DNA of 64,000 nucleotides, from NCBI RefSeq assembly GCF_034008635.1, contig NZ_CP125378.1, positions 5,580,501-5,644,500 of the forward strand, in the 5' to 3' direction. Source of the stretch: Pseudomonas sp. P8_229. GTDB lineage: Bacteria > Pseudomonadota > Gammaproteobacteria > Pseudomonadales > Pseudomonadaceae. This document shows positions 52,773-62,542 of this stretch, piece by piece. Positions within the stretch are counted from its first letter, which is position 1; each line of letters opens with the position of its first letter. The notes under the pieces were generated by a model, which searched no databases, was not told the DNA's origin, and saw only the letters and a program-made list of their open reading frames with translations. Position numbers and translations under genes: made by a program.

Positions 52773-53126
52773 TCACACTTCGTTAATGAAGGTACCCGTC
52801 CCATCAAGGATATTCTTCAAGGTCTCAACAACCTCATCCAGATCAACCATATCCGGGTTGAAGCTGATCTCCAGCACATCATCCCCATTCAACGCATCGG
52901 CGTCCGCCGCAGCGATTTCGATCTTCAGCAGCGTCTTGCTCAAGGTCACCTTGACGCCGTCCAGCGTCGAAGGCTCGCCATCCAGAGTGATTTCCAGTTC
53001 GTCCTCGTCCGGATAACGGCTCATCAGAAACATATCGCCCTTGTCACTGTGGCAGCAGAGCATGGCCATGTTGTCTTCTTCGTCATCGCACGGGTTGACG
53101 ATCAGTAGGGCGGTGGTCATTTGCAT
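52773..53126 (-). CDS. Small acidic hypothetical protein
   Basis: A 117-residue acidic soluble protein. It has TALLIVNPCDDEEDNMAMLC near the start, LEITLDGEPSTLDGVKVTL in the middle and MVDLDEVVETLKNILDGTG near the end. No signal peptide. The ATG at 53124-53126 has AGGA nine bases upstream; another ATG two codons in is possible. No family recognised; a Pseudomonas-conserved protein of unknown function. Confidence 0.75.
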   Translation of the reverse strand: MQMTTALLIVNPCDDEEDNMAMLCCHSDKGDMFLMSRYPDEDELEITLDGEPSTLDGVKVTLSKTLLKIEIAAADADALNGDDVLEISFNPDMVDLDEVVETLKNILDGTGTFINEV

Positions 53127-53485
53127 GGGGGAATTCCTGGCCGACGGGCGCTGAGTGCAATCGAAAACGCGATTTTGCCAGCCTTGGCGCATTTGCGCTG
53201 CTCTCTTGCGTCGACACAGGCGGCTGGGAAACGATTTTGTCTTATTGATGCTCGCAATAATGGCTCGCAGGAAACTTGGCAGAATCAATGAAGAAGGATA
53301 ATTCCCGCAGCTGAGTCTTGAGACTGGGACTGAAATTTCCGAGGACGCCGAAGGAAAAATTCCTTGTTGGAACTTGTCTGGTGTTTTCTGCTTTTTCGCT
53401 TGTTTTATCGACGCAATCGCCATTATTTTGGCCGCTCGAGCGCAAAGGAGTGCGTCAATCCAAACTGAAAAAAGGACCTCTTTCA
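53127..53485. other. Intergenic region, no clear content
   Basis: A 359-base region between divergent genes, more AT-rich than the core genome. Open frames through it lack ribosome sites or conserved features. I see no repeat of the REP families and no terminator; it presumably holds promoters for both neighbours. Confidence 0.5.
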
Positions 53486-54880
53486 ATGCATCAGTATTTC
53501 GAACGCGCTCAGGAAATCGCGCACCTGTCCGACGATCAGATCGAGCAGATTTATCAGCGATATCTGGACGGGGAAAAAAGCGCTGCACTTTTGGTCGAGT
53601 ATCAGATCCCTGCCACTGTTCGCAGCTTGCTCAAGGTGTTGCCGCCAATCGTCAGTCAGGATCTGATGTGCCCTTATTGCGATTTGCCCATGTGGGTACG
53701 TCGGCACGCTCGGGGCACCTCGGTCTCGCAGCGTCATCCGTTCAAGTGCGTACGGTGCGAGCACCGATATTCTGCGTCTGCCCGCCATGGTCGACGTACC
53801 GTGTGTACTTGCCAGGCATGCTTTCAGGCTCATCAACAACAATTGGCGGCGCAGGCCGAGCTTGATCGACGGGAGCTTGAATCGCGCTACGCTATGCCTT
53901 GTGTCGCTGTACCGTATTCGGCCCTTGGGTTTGTGCAGAAACTGACGTTGCTGGCCTTGCTTGACGATGGCAACGGCAGCCATCCCGAATGGATTGCTCC
54001 GTTGAACGCACCTTCGCGAAGCGAACATCTGGCACCGACCGTTGAGGCCAGTGAGGAACGGCTGAAGAGTCTGCACGAGGCCGGCGTGTTAACGGTCGCG
54101 ACGAGTTCCGATATCAAGGCCTTCGATCGCACTGAGGGTTGCAGTATCAGTGACTATTCTGCGGTGCGCTGGCAGCCCAATGTGGCACTCGACGGGGTTG
54201 CGCGCTGCAATCGGGAAAGCTTGTACCTGGCCCTCTATCAGGAGTTGTCCGGCGACGTTCAGGCCGCCTGGAAGAGTGAGCTCTACGGGTTGATCTTTGA
54301 TCTGGCCCGAGAAGAGTCGCTGCAGTACATCCATGTGCTGGCCAATGAAGTCAGTTTTACGTTCACGGCCCAGGCTCGTGCTGAAACGGTCGTGGGGCAA
54401 CTCCTGCAGGATTTTTCCGTGAGTCAGCTCTACTACTTTGCTCGTCTGGCAGTAAAAAACGCTGCGCACTTCTACGCCACCGGCAATTCCAAGGGGCGCA
54501 ATCACGCATCCAACACCATCCCGCGCAACATGCTCGGGACCGCCCAGGATGCCCTGACACGAAACTGGCGCAAAAACGCACACCGCGATTCGCGGGTACC
54601 GCAATCGGCGTTGCATCGGTTGTTGTACGACGTAGTGCTCAAGGACAGCGGTGCCGGGTTTTCCAAGTCGCCGGGAATGTACTGGCGCGATGAACTGGTG
54701 CCGCAGTTCTTTTCCGGTGCAGCTTTTGACTGCGACCTGCTCGGTCATTTGAAGCTGTTTTGCCGAGAGTGTGACTCCAGCAATATCGACGCCAGCATGG
54801 ACAAATTGATCCTGAAAACCATGTGTTACGACTGTGCCACGGTGAGCAAATTCAGGGCGTTCGAGGAACTGCCTGACTGA
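53486..54880 (+). CDS. Hypothetical protein with zinc-ribbon motifs at both ends
   Basis: A 464-residue soluble protein I do not recognise. N-terminal Cys pairs CPYCDLPMW, CVRCEHRY and CTCQACF (about residues 60-115) and C-terminal pairs CRECDSSN and CYDC (about 430-455) should bind zinc. The middle is helical, with no catalytic motif. Residues 10-35 (LSDDQIEQIYQRYLDGEKSA) resemble a short helix-turn-helix-like segment. AAGGACC lies before ATG 53486; an in-frame start 56 codons earlier adds an unconvincing leader. Moderately AT-rich, next to a bacteriocin locus. A nucleic-acid-linked role is only a guess. Confidence 0.75.
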   Translation: MHQYFERAQEIAHLSDDQIEQIYQRYLDGEKSAALLVEYQIPATVRSLLKVLPPIVSQDLMCPYCDLPMWVRRHARGTSVSQRHPFKCVRCEHRYSASARHGRRTVCTCQACFQAHQQQLAAQAELDRRELESRYAMPCVAVPYSALGFVQKLTLLALLDDGNGSHPEWIAPLNAPSRSEHLAPTVEASEERLKSLHEAGVLTVATSSDIKAFDRTEGCSISDYSAVRWQPNVALDGVARCNRESLYLALYQELSGDVQAAWKSELYGLIFDLAREESLQYIHVLANEVSFTFTAQARAETVVGQLLQDFSVSQLYYFARLAVKNAAHFYATGNSKGRNHASNTIPRNMLGTAQDALTRNWRKNAHRDSRVPQSALHRLLYDVVLKDSGAGFSKSPGMYWRDELVPQFFSGAAFDCDLLGHLKLFCRECDSSNIDASMDKLILKTMCYDCATVSKFRAFEELPD

Positions 54881-54934
54881 TGTTGATGGGGTGATGGCCG
54901 TAAATGGTCCAGGGAAAAAGGGAGGGCGTAGCGC

Positions 54935-55510
54935 TCAATGAGGGTGGCTGCGTTCCCTTTTTTCCTTCCAGTTCTTGATCAGCAAGAACGGGAAATAAAA
55001 AAAGACTCGGTGAATCATGAATGGGATAACAAAGAAAATTATCAACATGCCTGAAGAGAATATCGAGTAGAACAATATGTTTTGTCCAAACAGGTTTCCA
55101 TATTTCCCGGTGCCTTTTCCAAGGTCTGTGTCGGTTAAATAAAAAGCCAATGTAAAAAACATAATCATAAAGGCTGTAAAGAATATCCCAGTGATGAATC
55201 GCGTTAAAATCTTGTTTTTGTACTGGGCAGGGTCGATTTTCATTGTTTTGTGCACTTTGTAGAATAGCGTTAGCGCAAATATTGGCCCGATCGCCGCTAC
55301 ATAGTTTGCGGTTGCTTTTGAGCTGAAGGGGAATAAGGAAGACCAGAATCCGCTCAAGCTGAAAAGCTGATTGTCAAGAAAGTCGTTAATGGCGAAATCC
55401 AGGCTGCTTTGCGGGAGTGCAGGGAGGAGAAGATTTATAAAAAAGATCGGGGCGCAGAAAAGGCAAATTAATAATGGGGGTACAGTCAGTTCAGGTGGGT
55501 TTTTATTCAT
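54935..55510 (-). CDS. Membrane immunity protein for the pore-forming bacteriocin
   Basis: A 191-residue, very hydrophobic, AT-rich protein with four predicted spans (LICLFCAPIFFINLLLPAL, TANYVAAIGPIFALTLFY, FFTAFMIMFFTLAFYL, and SGMLIIFFVIPFMIHRVF). Pore-forming colicins and S5-type pyocins are neutralised by such inner-membrane proteins, and the gene lies 85 bases downstream of the bacteriocin on the same strand with GGAG before its ATG. Assignment rests mainly on context and topology. Confidence 0.75.
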   Translation of the reverse strand: MNKNPPELTVPPLLICLFCAPIFFINLLLPALPQSSLDFAINDFLDNQLFSLSGFWSSLFPFSSKATANYVAAIGPIFALTLFYKVHKTMKIDPAQYKNKILTRFITGIFFTAFMIMFFTLAFYLTDTDLGKGTGKYGNLFGQNILFYSIFSSGMLIIFFVIPFMIHRVFFYFPFLLIKNWKEKRERSHPH

Positions 55511-55595
55511 CTTGGTGTTCTCCAGTAGGCAAGGCTGTGTTGTCTGCTTAACTGGGCCAGCCGGAAGTTAGAGACTGGCCCGTTACAGATGTTTG

Positions 55596-56786
55596 CTATC
55601 CTTTTGTGGAAGCGCTATTGAACTGATCCAGGATTAGTGTATTTATTTTTTCCACGTTATCAGCACTCAAATAGGCTGCTGCCAAGGCAATCAATAAGCC
55701 GACTACCACGATGCCGGGCACGGTGATGGCCAGTGCCGGGAAAGAATAGGCGGCGATCACTGCCAGTAGTGCGCCTGCCCCCATTCCAGCCGCAATACTC
55801 TCAAGCTCCAGCATCAACGGTTTCCAATTGCCTTCCCGGAACCCGACAACAGTTTTATCGATCACCGAGTGCGCTTGCACAATTTTGCCGGTTACGCCAA
55901 ACCCCTTGGCCAATCGGTTGACGTTGTCCGCATAGGTTGCTTTATCCAGCGCGTTCAGTGCATCGACGACCGCGCGAGTATCCTGCGCGCTGAGCCTTGC
56001 CCTCGGGTTGGTCCGCACCTGCTCGAACGTCTGCAACGCATCGTTGTAGCTTCTGATCTTCTTCCCTGAAACATCCTTTTGAAGATCCATCACGACCTGG
56101 TGCAGGTTTGCGCCGTATTTCTCAAGGATGTATTTGTTCGCGTCGGCGACGTAAGCCACTGCGCGTTTGTAATCATCAATGCGCTTGGCTTCTGCTTCGG
56201 CAGCGATCCGGTTTTTTTCTTCCTGCAGGCGTTTGGCCTCTGCCAGAGCTGCCTGATGAACGTGCTCTCGTCTCTGTGCCTCTTCAGCCTGCCGCGCCGC
56301 TTCGGCTGCCTGTTGTTGGGCGAGTGCCTCGGCCTGGCGCCGGGCTATTTCGGCATACAGTTTTGTCTGCCGATTCTGGAGGTTTGCGATTTGCTCGTTC
56401 AGAAGCATGGCGTCATAAGTGGCTTGTAACTTCGAATGTTGTCGCGCCGTTTGAACGTCCCTTAGTTTTTGCTGCAACTCCGCGTTTTTTTGAAAAAGTA
56501 ATTCGTTGACAATGTTCGTGGCTTTGTTCAGCCATGTGTCGGGTGTAGGGTTGGTGAGTGGTGGGTGCCTGCTATCTATAAGGTTCAACTCTGTTTGCAA
56601 GCCATGTTCGAGATTGTGCTTTCTTGCGAGATAATCGCTTTCTATTGCCAGTGTGAATCCATGCATCGGATTGCCAAGTGGATAGTTCTTGAGAATGTCT
56701 CCCCGGATAGTTTTTGGGCTTAAGTTGACTATCTCCCATGTACCGTCACCATAGAATATGGTTGCCGGGAGTTCGAGTTGTCGCAT
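55596..56786 (-). CDS. Pore-forming bacteriocin, pyocin S5/colicin Ia-like
   Basis: A 396-residue toxin. Residues 75-110 (PPLTNPTPDTWLNKATNIVN) and the following Ala/Glu-rich coiled coil (about 110-205, ARRQAEALAQQQAAEAARQ) resemble the central part of pyocin S5; the C-terminal about 190 residues form a colicin pore domain, with KDVSGKKIRSYNDALQTFEQ, LAKGFGVTGKIVQAHSVIDK and the hydrophobic hairpin at residues 331-373 that inserts into the target membrane. The ATG has AAGGA eight bases upstream. At about 75 residues, the region before the conserved part is much shorter than in S5, so receptor-binding and import regions are reduced or different. Immunity gene follows. Confidence 0.85.
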   Translation of the reverse strand: MRQLELPATIFYGDGTWEIVNLSPKTIRGDILKNYPLGNPMHGFTLAIESDYLARKHNLEHGLQTELNLIDSRHPPLTNPTPDTWLNKATNIVNELLFQKNAELQQKLRDVQTARQHSKLQATYDAMLLNEQIANLQNRQTKLYAEIARRQAEALAQQQAAEAARQAEEAQRREHVHQAALAEAKRLQEEKNRIAAEAEAKRIDDYKRAVAYVADANKYILEKYGANLHQVVMDLQKDVSGKKIRSYNDALQTFEQVRTNPRARLSAQDTRAVVDALNALDKATYADNVNRLAKGFGVTGKIVQAHSVIDKTVVGFREGNWKPLMLELESIAAGMGAGALLAVIAAYSFPALAITVPGIVVVGLLIALAAAYLSADNVEKINTLILDQFNSASTKG

Positions 56787-57481
56787 GTGATGATTCCTTT
56801 CTGTGATGGGGAACCCTTTCCGTGGGTTCGGTCAAAAAGCAATGTTCTGTTTATTGGGCTGGTCTTATATAGATAGCACTGCCGGTTTGCGCATTCAAAT
56901 CGTGCTGTAGGAATTCGGTCTTTAAATTGTGTGAGACATTTCTTGTCAGTTTGTAAGGATTCTTTAGTGTGTTTCCAGTTGTTGTTTTTATTGGCTTTTT
57001 TTGTGCGAGTAATCGGAAGAAGTGTAATCTTTGGCGGGGTAATGACGGGTGGTTGCACGAAGCGCAAGGGCGCGACGGGAACGAATTTCGGGTGAGCGGT
57101 CATTTCAGGTGCGCTTGCGCGTTGAATGGATGCCTGAAACGCGAGATTTCTCTTTGACTGCTAATGTTTACCAGTGCGCGGGCCTGCGTTTACGTGCCAA
57201 TGACCGAATATGTCGCAGCACCGCAAGCAGACACATTGTCGCACCCATTAAGCTGCGCAACGGATGAGCACCCGTAAAGACATTGTCGGCAGCCCCGGCA
57301 GTCGTTTTTGCAGATGCCCATTCAATGGAAGGTGAATGTGACCTGAGTGTCTCGTCCAGCTTCACCCACCTGTCCCCCTGTTTCCTCTGCCCGAGAATCA
57401 GGAGCAGGGCGACACAAGCCCCGAAAGGGGTGTTGCACGCGACGCTTTCCATCAATAACAAGCTTAAGCGGAGTACCACAG
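56787..57481. other. Divergent intergenic region with a possible bacteriocin remnant
   Basis: A 695-base region between the bacteriocin and gdhB. The part next to the bacteriocin (to about 57060) is AT-rich. A minus-strand frame 57103-56729 begins TAHPKFVPVAPLRFVQPPV, a proline-rich start like bacteriocin N-termini, but lacks a good ribosome site and runs into the bacteriocin in another frame. No LexA box was convincing. The gdhB promoter should lie near 57200-57450. Confidence 0.4.
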
Positions 57482-60400
57482 ATGGCGTTCTTCACCGCAG
57501 CCAGCAAAGCCGACTTCCAGCACCAACTGCAAGCGGCACTGGCGCAGCACATCAGTGAACAGGCACTGCCACAAGTGGCGCTGTTCGCTGAACAATTCTT
57601 CGGCATCATTTCCCTGGACGAGCTGACCCAACGTCGCCTCTCCGACCTCGCTGGCTGTACTCTTTCCGCGTGGCGCCTGCTTGAGCGCTTCGATCACGCG
57701 CAACCGCAAGTGCGCGTCTACAACCCCGATTACGAGCGTCATGGCTGGCAGTCGACCCACACGGCGGTCGAAGTCCTGCACCATGACCTGCCATTTCTGG
57801 TCGACTCGGTCCGCACCGAGCTGAACCGTCGCGGCTACAGCATCCACACCCTGCAAACCACCGTGCTCAGCGTACGCCGTGGCAGCAAGGGCGAGCTGCT
57901 GGAAATCCTGCCAAAAGGCAGCACCGGCGAAGGCGTGCTGCACGAGTCGCTGATGTACCTGGAAATCGATCGCTGCGCCAATGCGGCCGAACTGAACGTG
58001 CTGAGCAAAGAGCTGGAGCAGGTGCTCGGTGAAGTGCGCGTCGCGGTTGCCGATTTCGAGCCGATGAAGGCCAAGGTGCAGGAGATCCTCACCAAGCTCG
58101 ACAACAGCGCATTCACCGTCGATGCCGACGAAAAGACCGAGATCAAGAGCTTCCTGGAATGGCTGGTGGGCAACCACTTCACCTTCCTCGGCTATGAAGA
58201 GTTCACCGTTGTCGATCAGGCCGATGGTGGCCATATCGAATACGACCAGAATTCCTTCCTCGGTCTGACCAAACTGTTGCGCACCGGTCTGACCAACGAA
58301 GACCGTCACATCGAAGACTACGCGGTGAACTACCTGCGCGAACCGACCCTGCTGTCGTTCGCCAAGGCCGCGCACCCGAGTCGTGTGCACCGTCCGGCCT
58401 ACCCGGACTACGTGTCGATCCGTGAAATCGACGCTGACGGCAACGTCATCAAGGAACACCGCTTCATGGGCTTGTACACCTCCTCGGTGTATGGCGAGAG
58501 CGTGCGGGTCATCCCGTTCATCCGCCGCAAGGTCGAAGAAATCGAGCGTCGCTCCGGCTTCCAGTCCAAGGCTCACCTGGGCAAGGAACTGGCGCAGGTC
58601 CTCGAAGTGCTGCCGCGTGACGACCTGTTCCAGACCCCGGTCGACGAATTGTTCAGCACCGTGATGTCGATTGTGCAGATCCAGGAGCGCAACAAGATCC
58701 GCGTGTTCCTGCGCAAAGACCCGTACGGTCGCTTCTGCTACTGCCTCGCCTACGTGCCGCGTGACATCTATTCCACCGAAGTGCGCCAGAAGATCCAGCA
58801 AGTCCTGATGGAGCGCCTGAAGGCCACCGACTGCGAGTTCTGGACGTTCTTCTCCGAGTCCGTGCTGGCTCGCGTGCAACTGATCCTGCGTGTCGATCCG
58901 AAGAATCGTCTCGACATCGACCCGCTGCTGCTGGAAAAGGAAGTGGTACAGGCTTGCCGCAGCTGGCAGGACGACTACGCCGCACTGACCGTCGAAAGCT
59001 TCGGCGAAGCCCACGGCACCAACGTGCTGGCAGACTTCCCGAAAGGCTTCCCGGCCGGCTACCGCGAGCGTTTCGCGGCGCATTCGGCCGTGGTCGACAT
59101 GCAGCACCTGCTGAGCCTGAACGAAAAAAATCCGCTGGTGATGAGCTTCTATCAGCCGCTGGGCCAGGTGTCCGGCCAGCGCGAGCTGCATTGCAAGCTG
59201 TACCACGCCGACACCCCGCTGGCGCTGTCCGACGTGCTGCCGATCCTGGAAAACCTCGGCCTGCGCGTGCTGGGTGAATTCCCGTACCGTCTGCGTCACA
59301 CCAACGGCCGCGAGTTCTGGATCCACGACTTCGCGTTCACCGCTGCCGAAGGCCTGGAACTGGACATCCAGCAGTTGAACGACACCCTGCAGGACGCGTT
59401 CGTCCACATCGTCCGTGGCGATGCCGAGAACGATGCGTTCAACCGTCTGGTGCTGACTGCCGGCCTGCCATGGCGCGACGTGGCGCTGCTGCGCGCTTAC
59501 GCCCGTTACCTGAAGCAGATCCGTCTGGGCTTTGACCTGGGCTACATCGCCAGCACCCTGAACAACCACACCGACATCGCTCGTGAGCTGACCCGGTTGT
59601 TCAAGACCCGTTTCTACCTGGCACGAAAGCTGGGCAGCGATGATCTGGAAGACAAGCAGCAGCGCCTGGAACAAGCGATTCTGACCGCACTGGACGACGT
59701 TCAGGTGCTCAACGAAGACCGCATCCTGCGTCGTTACCTGGACCTGATCAAAGCCACCCTGCGCACCAACTTCTATCAGACTGATGCCAACGGCCAGAAC
59801 AAGTCGTACTTCAGCTTCAAGTTCAACCCGCACGCAATCCCTGAGCTGCCGAAGCCGGTACCGAAGTTTGAAATCTTCGTTTACTCGCCACGCGTCGAAG
59901 GCGTGCACCTGCGCTTCGGTAACGTCGCCCGTGGTGGTCTGCGCTGGTCCGACCGTGAAGAAGACTTCCGTACCGAAGTCCTCGGCCTGGTAAAAGCCCA
60001 GCAAGTGAAGAACTCGGTCATCGTGCCGGTGGGCGCGAAGGGCGGCTTCCTGCCGCGTCGCCTGCCACTGGGCGGCAGCCGTGACGAGATCGCGGCCGAG
60101 GGCATCGCCTGCTACCGCATCTTCATTTCGGGTCTGTTGGACATCACTGACAACCTGAAAGACGGCGCCCTGGTGCCGCCGGCCAACGTCGTGCGTCATG
60201 ACGACGATGACCCGTACCTGGTTGTGGCCGCGGACAAGGGCACTGCGACCTTCTCCGACATCGCCAACGGCATCGCCATCGACTACGGCTTCTGGCTGGG
60301 TGACGCGTTTGCGTCCGGTGGTTCGGCCGGTTACGACCACAAGAAAATGGGCATCACCGCCAAGGGCGCGTGGGTTGGCGTACAACGTCACTTCCGCGAG

Positions 60401-62377
60401 CGCGGCATCAATGTTCAGGAAGACAGCATCACTGTGGTCGGCGTGGGTGACATGGCCGGTGACGTGTTCGGTAACGGCCTGTTGATGTCCGACAAGCTGC
60501 AACTGGTCGCGGCTTTCAACCACATGCACATCTTCATCGATCCAAACCCGAACCCGGCCACCAGCTTCGTCGAGCGTCAGCGCATGTTTGACCTGCCGCG
60601 TTCGGCCTGGACCGACTACGACACCAGCATCATGTCCGAAGGTGGCGGTATCTTCTCGCGTAGCGCGAAGAGCATCGCGATCTCCCCGCAGATGCAGGAA
60701 CGCTTCGACATCAAGGCCGACAAACTGACCCCGACCGAACTGCTGAACGCCTTGCTCAAGGCGCCAGTGGATCTGCTGTGGAACGGCGGTATCGGTACTT
60801 ACGTCAAGGCCAGCACCGAAAGCCATGCAGACGTGGGCGACAAGGCCAACGATGCACTGCGCGTGAACGGCAACGAACTGCGCTGCAAAGTCGTGGGCGA
60901 GGGCGGTAACCTCGGCATGACCCAACTGGGTCGTGTGGAATTCGGTCTCAATGGCGGCGGTTCCAACACCGACTTCATCGACAACGCCGGTGGCGTGGAC
61001 TGCTCCGACCACGAAGTGAACATCAAGATCCTGCTGAACGAAGTGGTTCAGGCCGGTGACATGACCGACAAGCAACGCAACCAGTTGCTGGCGAGCATGA
61101 CCGACGAAGTCGGCGGTCTGGTGCTGGGCAACAACTACAAGCAGACTCAGGCCCTGTCCCTGGCGGCGCGTCGTGCTTACGCGCGCATCGCTGAGTACAA
61201 GCGTCTGATGAGCGATCTGGAAGGCCGTGGCAAGCTGGATCGTGCCATCGAGTTCCTGCCGACCGAAGAGCAGATCAACGAGCGCGTTGCGGCCGGCCAT
61301 GGCCTGACCCGTCCCGAGCTGTCGGTGCTGATCTCGTACAGCAAGATCGACCTCAAGGAGCAGCTGTTGGGCTCGCTGGTGCCGGACGATGACTATCTGA
61401 CCCGCGACATGGAAACGGCATTCCCGCCGACCCTGGTCAGCAAGTTCTCCGAAGCCATGCGTCGTCACCGTCTGAAGCGCGAGATCGTCAGCACCCAGAT
61501 CGCCAACGACCTGGTCAACCACATGGGCATCACCTTCGTTCAACGACTCAAAGAGTCGACCGGCATGAGCCCGGCGAACGTGGCGGGCGCCTACGTGATT
61601 GTGCGCGACATCTTCCACCTCCCACACTGGTTCCGTCAGATTGAAGCGCTGGACTACCAGGTCAGCGCTGACGTGCAACTGGAGCTGATGGACGAGCTGA
61701 TGCGTCTGGGCCGCCGTGCTACACGCTGGTTCCTGCGTGCCCGCCGCAACGAGCAGAACGCTGCCCGTGACGTCGCGCACTTCGGTCCGCATCTGAAAGA
61801 ACTGGGTCTGAAGCTGGACGAACTGCTGAGCGGCGAAATCCGTGAAAACTGGCAGGCGCGTTATCAGGCTTACGTCGCGGCCGGTGTACCGGAATTGCTG
61901 GCGCGTATGGTTGCGGGCACCTCGCACCTGTACACCCTGCTGCCGATCATCGAAGCGTCCGACGTGACTGGCCAGGACCCTGCAGAAGTGGCCAAGGCCT
62001 ACTTCGCCGTGGGCAGTGCGCTGGACATCACCTGGTACCTGCAACAGATCAGCGCACTGCCGGTTGAAAACAACTGGCAGGCTCTGGCCCGTGAAGCGTT
62101 CCGTGATGACGTCGACTGGCAGCAACGTGCGATCACCATCTCCGTCCTGCAACAGGGCGACGGCACGCTGGACGTGGAAGCACGTCTGGCGCTGTGGATG
62201 GAACAGCACGAAGGCATGATCTCGCGCTGGCGCGCCATGCTGGTGGAAATCCGTGCTGCGAGCGGCACGGACTACGCCATGTATGCGGTGGCCAACCGTG
62301 AGCTGCTCGACCTCGCGTTGAGCGGTCAGGCGGTAGTGCCTGCGGCTGCTGCGAATGCCGAGCTTGAATTGGCGTAA
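57482..62377 (+). CDS. gdhB: NAD-specific glutamate dehydrogenase, large (180-kDa) type
   Basis: Catabolic enzyme converting glutamate to 2-oxoglutarate and ammonium with NAD+; 1631 residues, the size of the Pseudomonas GdhB class. An N-terminal regulatory region (ACT-like and helical, to about 700) is followed by the dehydrogenase core: GLRWSDREEDFRTEVLGLVK, the catalytic Lys in IVPVGAKGGFLPRRLP (about residue 847-858), then VAADKGTATFSDIANGIA, GVGDMAGDVFGNGLL and a C-terminal helical region. The ATG at 57482 has GGAG upstream; in-frame codons to 57347 are not supported. A terminator follows. Confidence 0.96.
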   Translation: MAFFTAASKADFQHQLQAALAQHISEQALPQVALFAEQFFGIISLDELTQRRLSDLAGCTLSAWRLLERFDHAQPQVRVYNPDYERHGWQSTHTAVEVLHHDLPFLVDSVRTELNRRGYSIHTLQTTVLSVRRGSKGELLEILPKGSTGEGVLHESLMYLEIDRCANAAELNVLSKELEQVLGEVRVAVADFEPMKAKVQEILTKLDNSAFTVDADEKTEIKSFLEWLVGNHFTFLGYEEFTVVDQADGGHIEYDQNSFLGLTKLLRTGLTNEDRHIEDYAVNYLREPTLLSFAKAAHPSRVHRPAYPDYVSIREIDADGNVIKEHRFMGLYTSSVYGESVRVIPFIRRKVEEIERRSGFQSKAHLGKELAQVLEVLPRDDLFQTPVDELFSTVMSIVQIQERNKIRVFLRKDPYGRFCYCLAYVPRDIYSTEVRQKIQQVLMERLKATDCEFWTFFSESVLARVQLILRVDPKNRLDIDPLLLEKEVVQACRSWQDDYAALTVESFGEAHGTNVLADFPKGFPAGYRERFAAHSAVVDMQHLLSLNEKNPLVMSFYQPLGQVSGQRELHCKLYHADTPLALSDVLPILENLGLRVLGEFPYRLRHTNGREFWIHDFAFTAAEGLELDIQQLNDTLQDAFVHIVRGDAENDAFNRLVLTAGLPWRDVALLRAYARYLKQIRLGFDLGYIASTLNNHTDIARELTRLFKTRFYLARKLGSDDLEDKQQRLEQAILTALDDVQVLNEDRILRRYLDLIKATLRTNFYQTDANGQNKSYFSFKFNPHAIPELPKPVPKFEIFVYSPRVEGVHLRFGNVARGGLRWSDREEDFRTEVLGLVKAQQVKNSVIVPVGAKGGFLPRRLPLGGSRDEIAAEGIACYRIFISGLLDITDNLKDGALVPPANVVRHDDDDPYLVVAADKGTATFSDIANGIAIDYGFWLGDAFASGGSAGYDHKKMGITAKGAWVGVQRHFRERGINVQEDSITVVGVGDMAGDVFGNGLLMSDKLQLVAAFNHMHIFIDPNPNPATSFVERQRMFDLPRSAWTDYDTSIMSEGGGIFSRSAKSIAISPQMQERFDIKADKLTPTELLNALLKAPVDLLWNGGIGTYVKASTESHADVGDKANDALRVNGNELRCKVVGEGGNLGMTQLGRVEFGLNGGGSNTDFIDNAGGVDCSDHEVNIKILLNEVVQAGDMTDKQRNQLLASMTDEVGGLVLGNNYKQTQALSLAARRAYARIAEYKRLMSDLEGRGKLDRAIEFLPTEEQINERVAAGHGLTRPELSVLISYSKIDLKEQLLGSLVPDDDYLTRDMETAFPPTLVSKFSEAMRRHRLKREIVSTQIANDLVNHMGITFVQRLKESTGMSPANVAGAYVIVRDIFHLPHWFRQIEALDYQVSADVQLELMDELMRLGRRATRWFLRARRNEQNAARDVAHFGPHLKELGLKLDELLSGEIRENWQARYQAYVAAGVPELLARMVAGTSHLYTLLPIIEASDVTGQDPAEVAKAYFAVGSALDITWYLQQISALPVENNWQALAREAFRDDVDWQQRAITISVLQQGDGTLDVEARLALWMEQHEGMISRWRAMLVEIRAASGTDYAMYAVANRELLDLALSGQAVVPAAAANAELELA

Positions 62378-62391
62378 GTAGTGGTTGAATG

Positions 62392-62429
62392 AAAAAGCCC
62401 CGGTGTCGTGAGATGCCGGGGCTTTTTTA
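62392..62429 (+). terminator. Rho-independent terminator after gdhB
   Basis: AAAAAGCCCCGG-tgtcgtgagatg-CCGGGGCTTTTTT, 14 bases after the stop codon; strong stem and T tract. Confidence 0.93.
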
Positions 62430-62461
62430 TGTCTGAGGGGTTTTTGGTGCCTGTTGCGGCG

Positions 62462-62531
62462 CCATCGCGAGCAGGCTCACTCCTACAGTTGGAATGCGTT
62501 CCCCCTGTAGGAGTGAGCCTGCTCGCGATGG
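62462..62531. repeat. REP pair, outward orientation (GTAGGAGTGAGCCTGCTCGCGA type)
   Basis: CCATCGCGAGCAGGCTCACT from 62462 and the inverse arm ending at 62531 around a 19-base spacer; same tail-to-tail order as 52683-52753. Confidence 0.9.
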
Positions 62532-62542
62532 CGTCCTTTATA

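Noticed and set aside
53318..53485. Longer N-terminus for the zinc-ribbon protein
   Set aside because: The extension has no ribosome site and an unconvincing leader, while ATG 53486 is preceded by AAGGA.
56729..57103. Separate protein-coding gene upstream of the bacteriocin
   Set aside because: No good ribosome site and its 3' end runs into the bacteriocin gene in another frame; kept only as a possible remnant.
57347..57481. Longer N-terminus for gdhB
   Set aside because: The product from ATG 57482 starts as expected for Pseudomonas GdhB; the upstream codons encode a Cys/Pro-rich stretch unlike the family.
57464..62209. A 1581-codon open frame antisense to gdhB
   Set aside because: It mirrors the gdhB coding frame and follows from strong GC3 codon bias, which removes stops on the opposite strand; the translation is compositionally odd and shows no domain or ribosome site.
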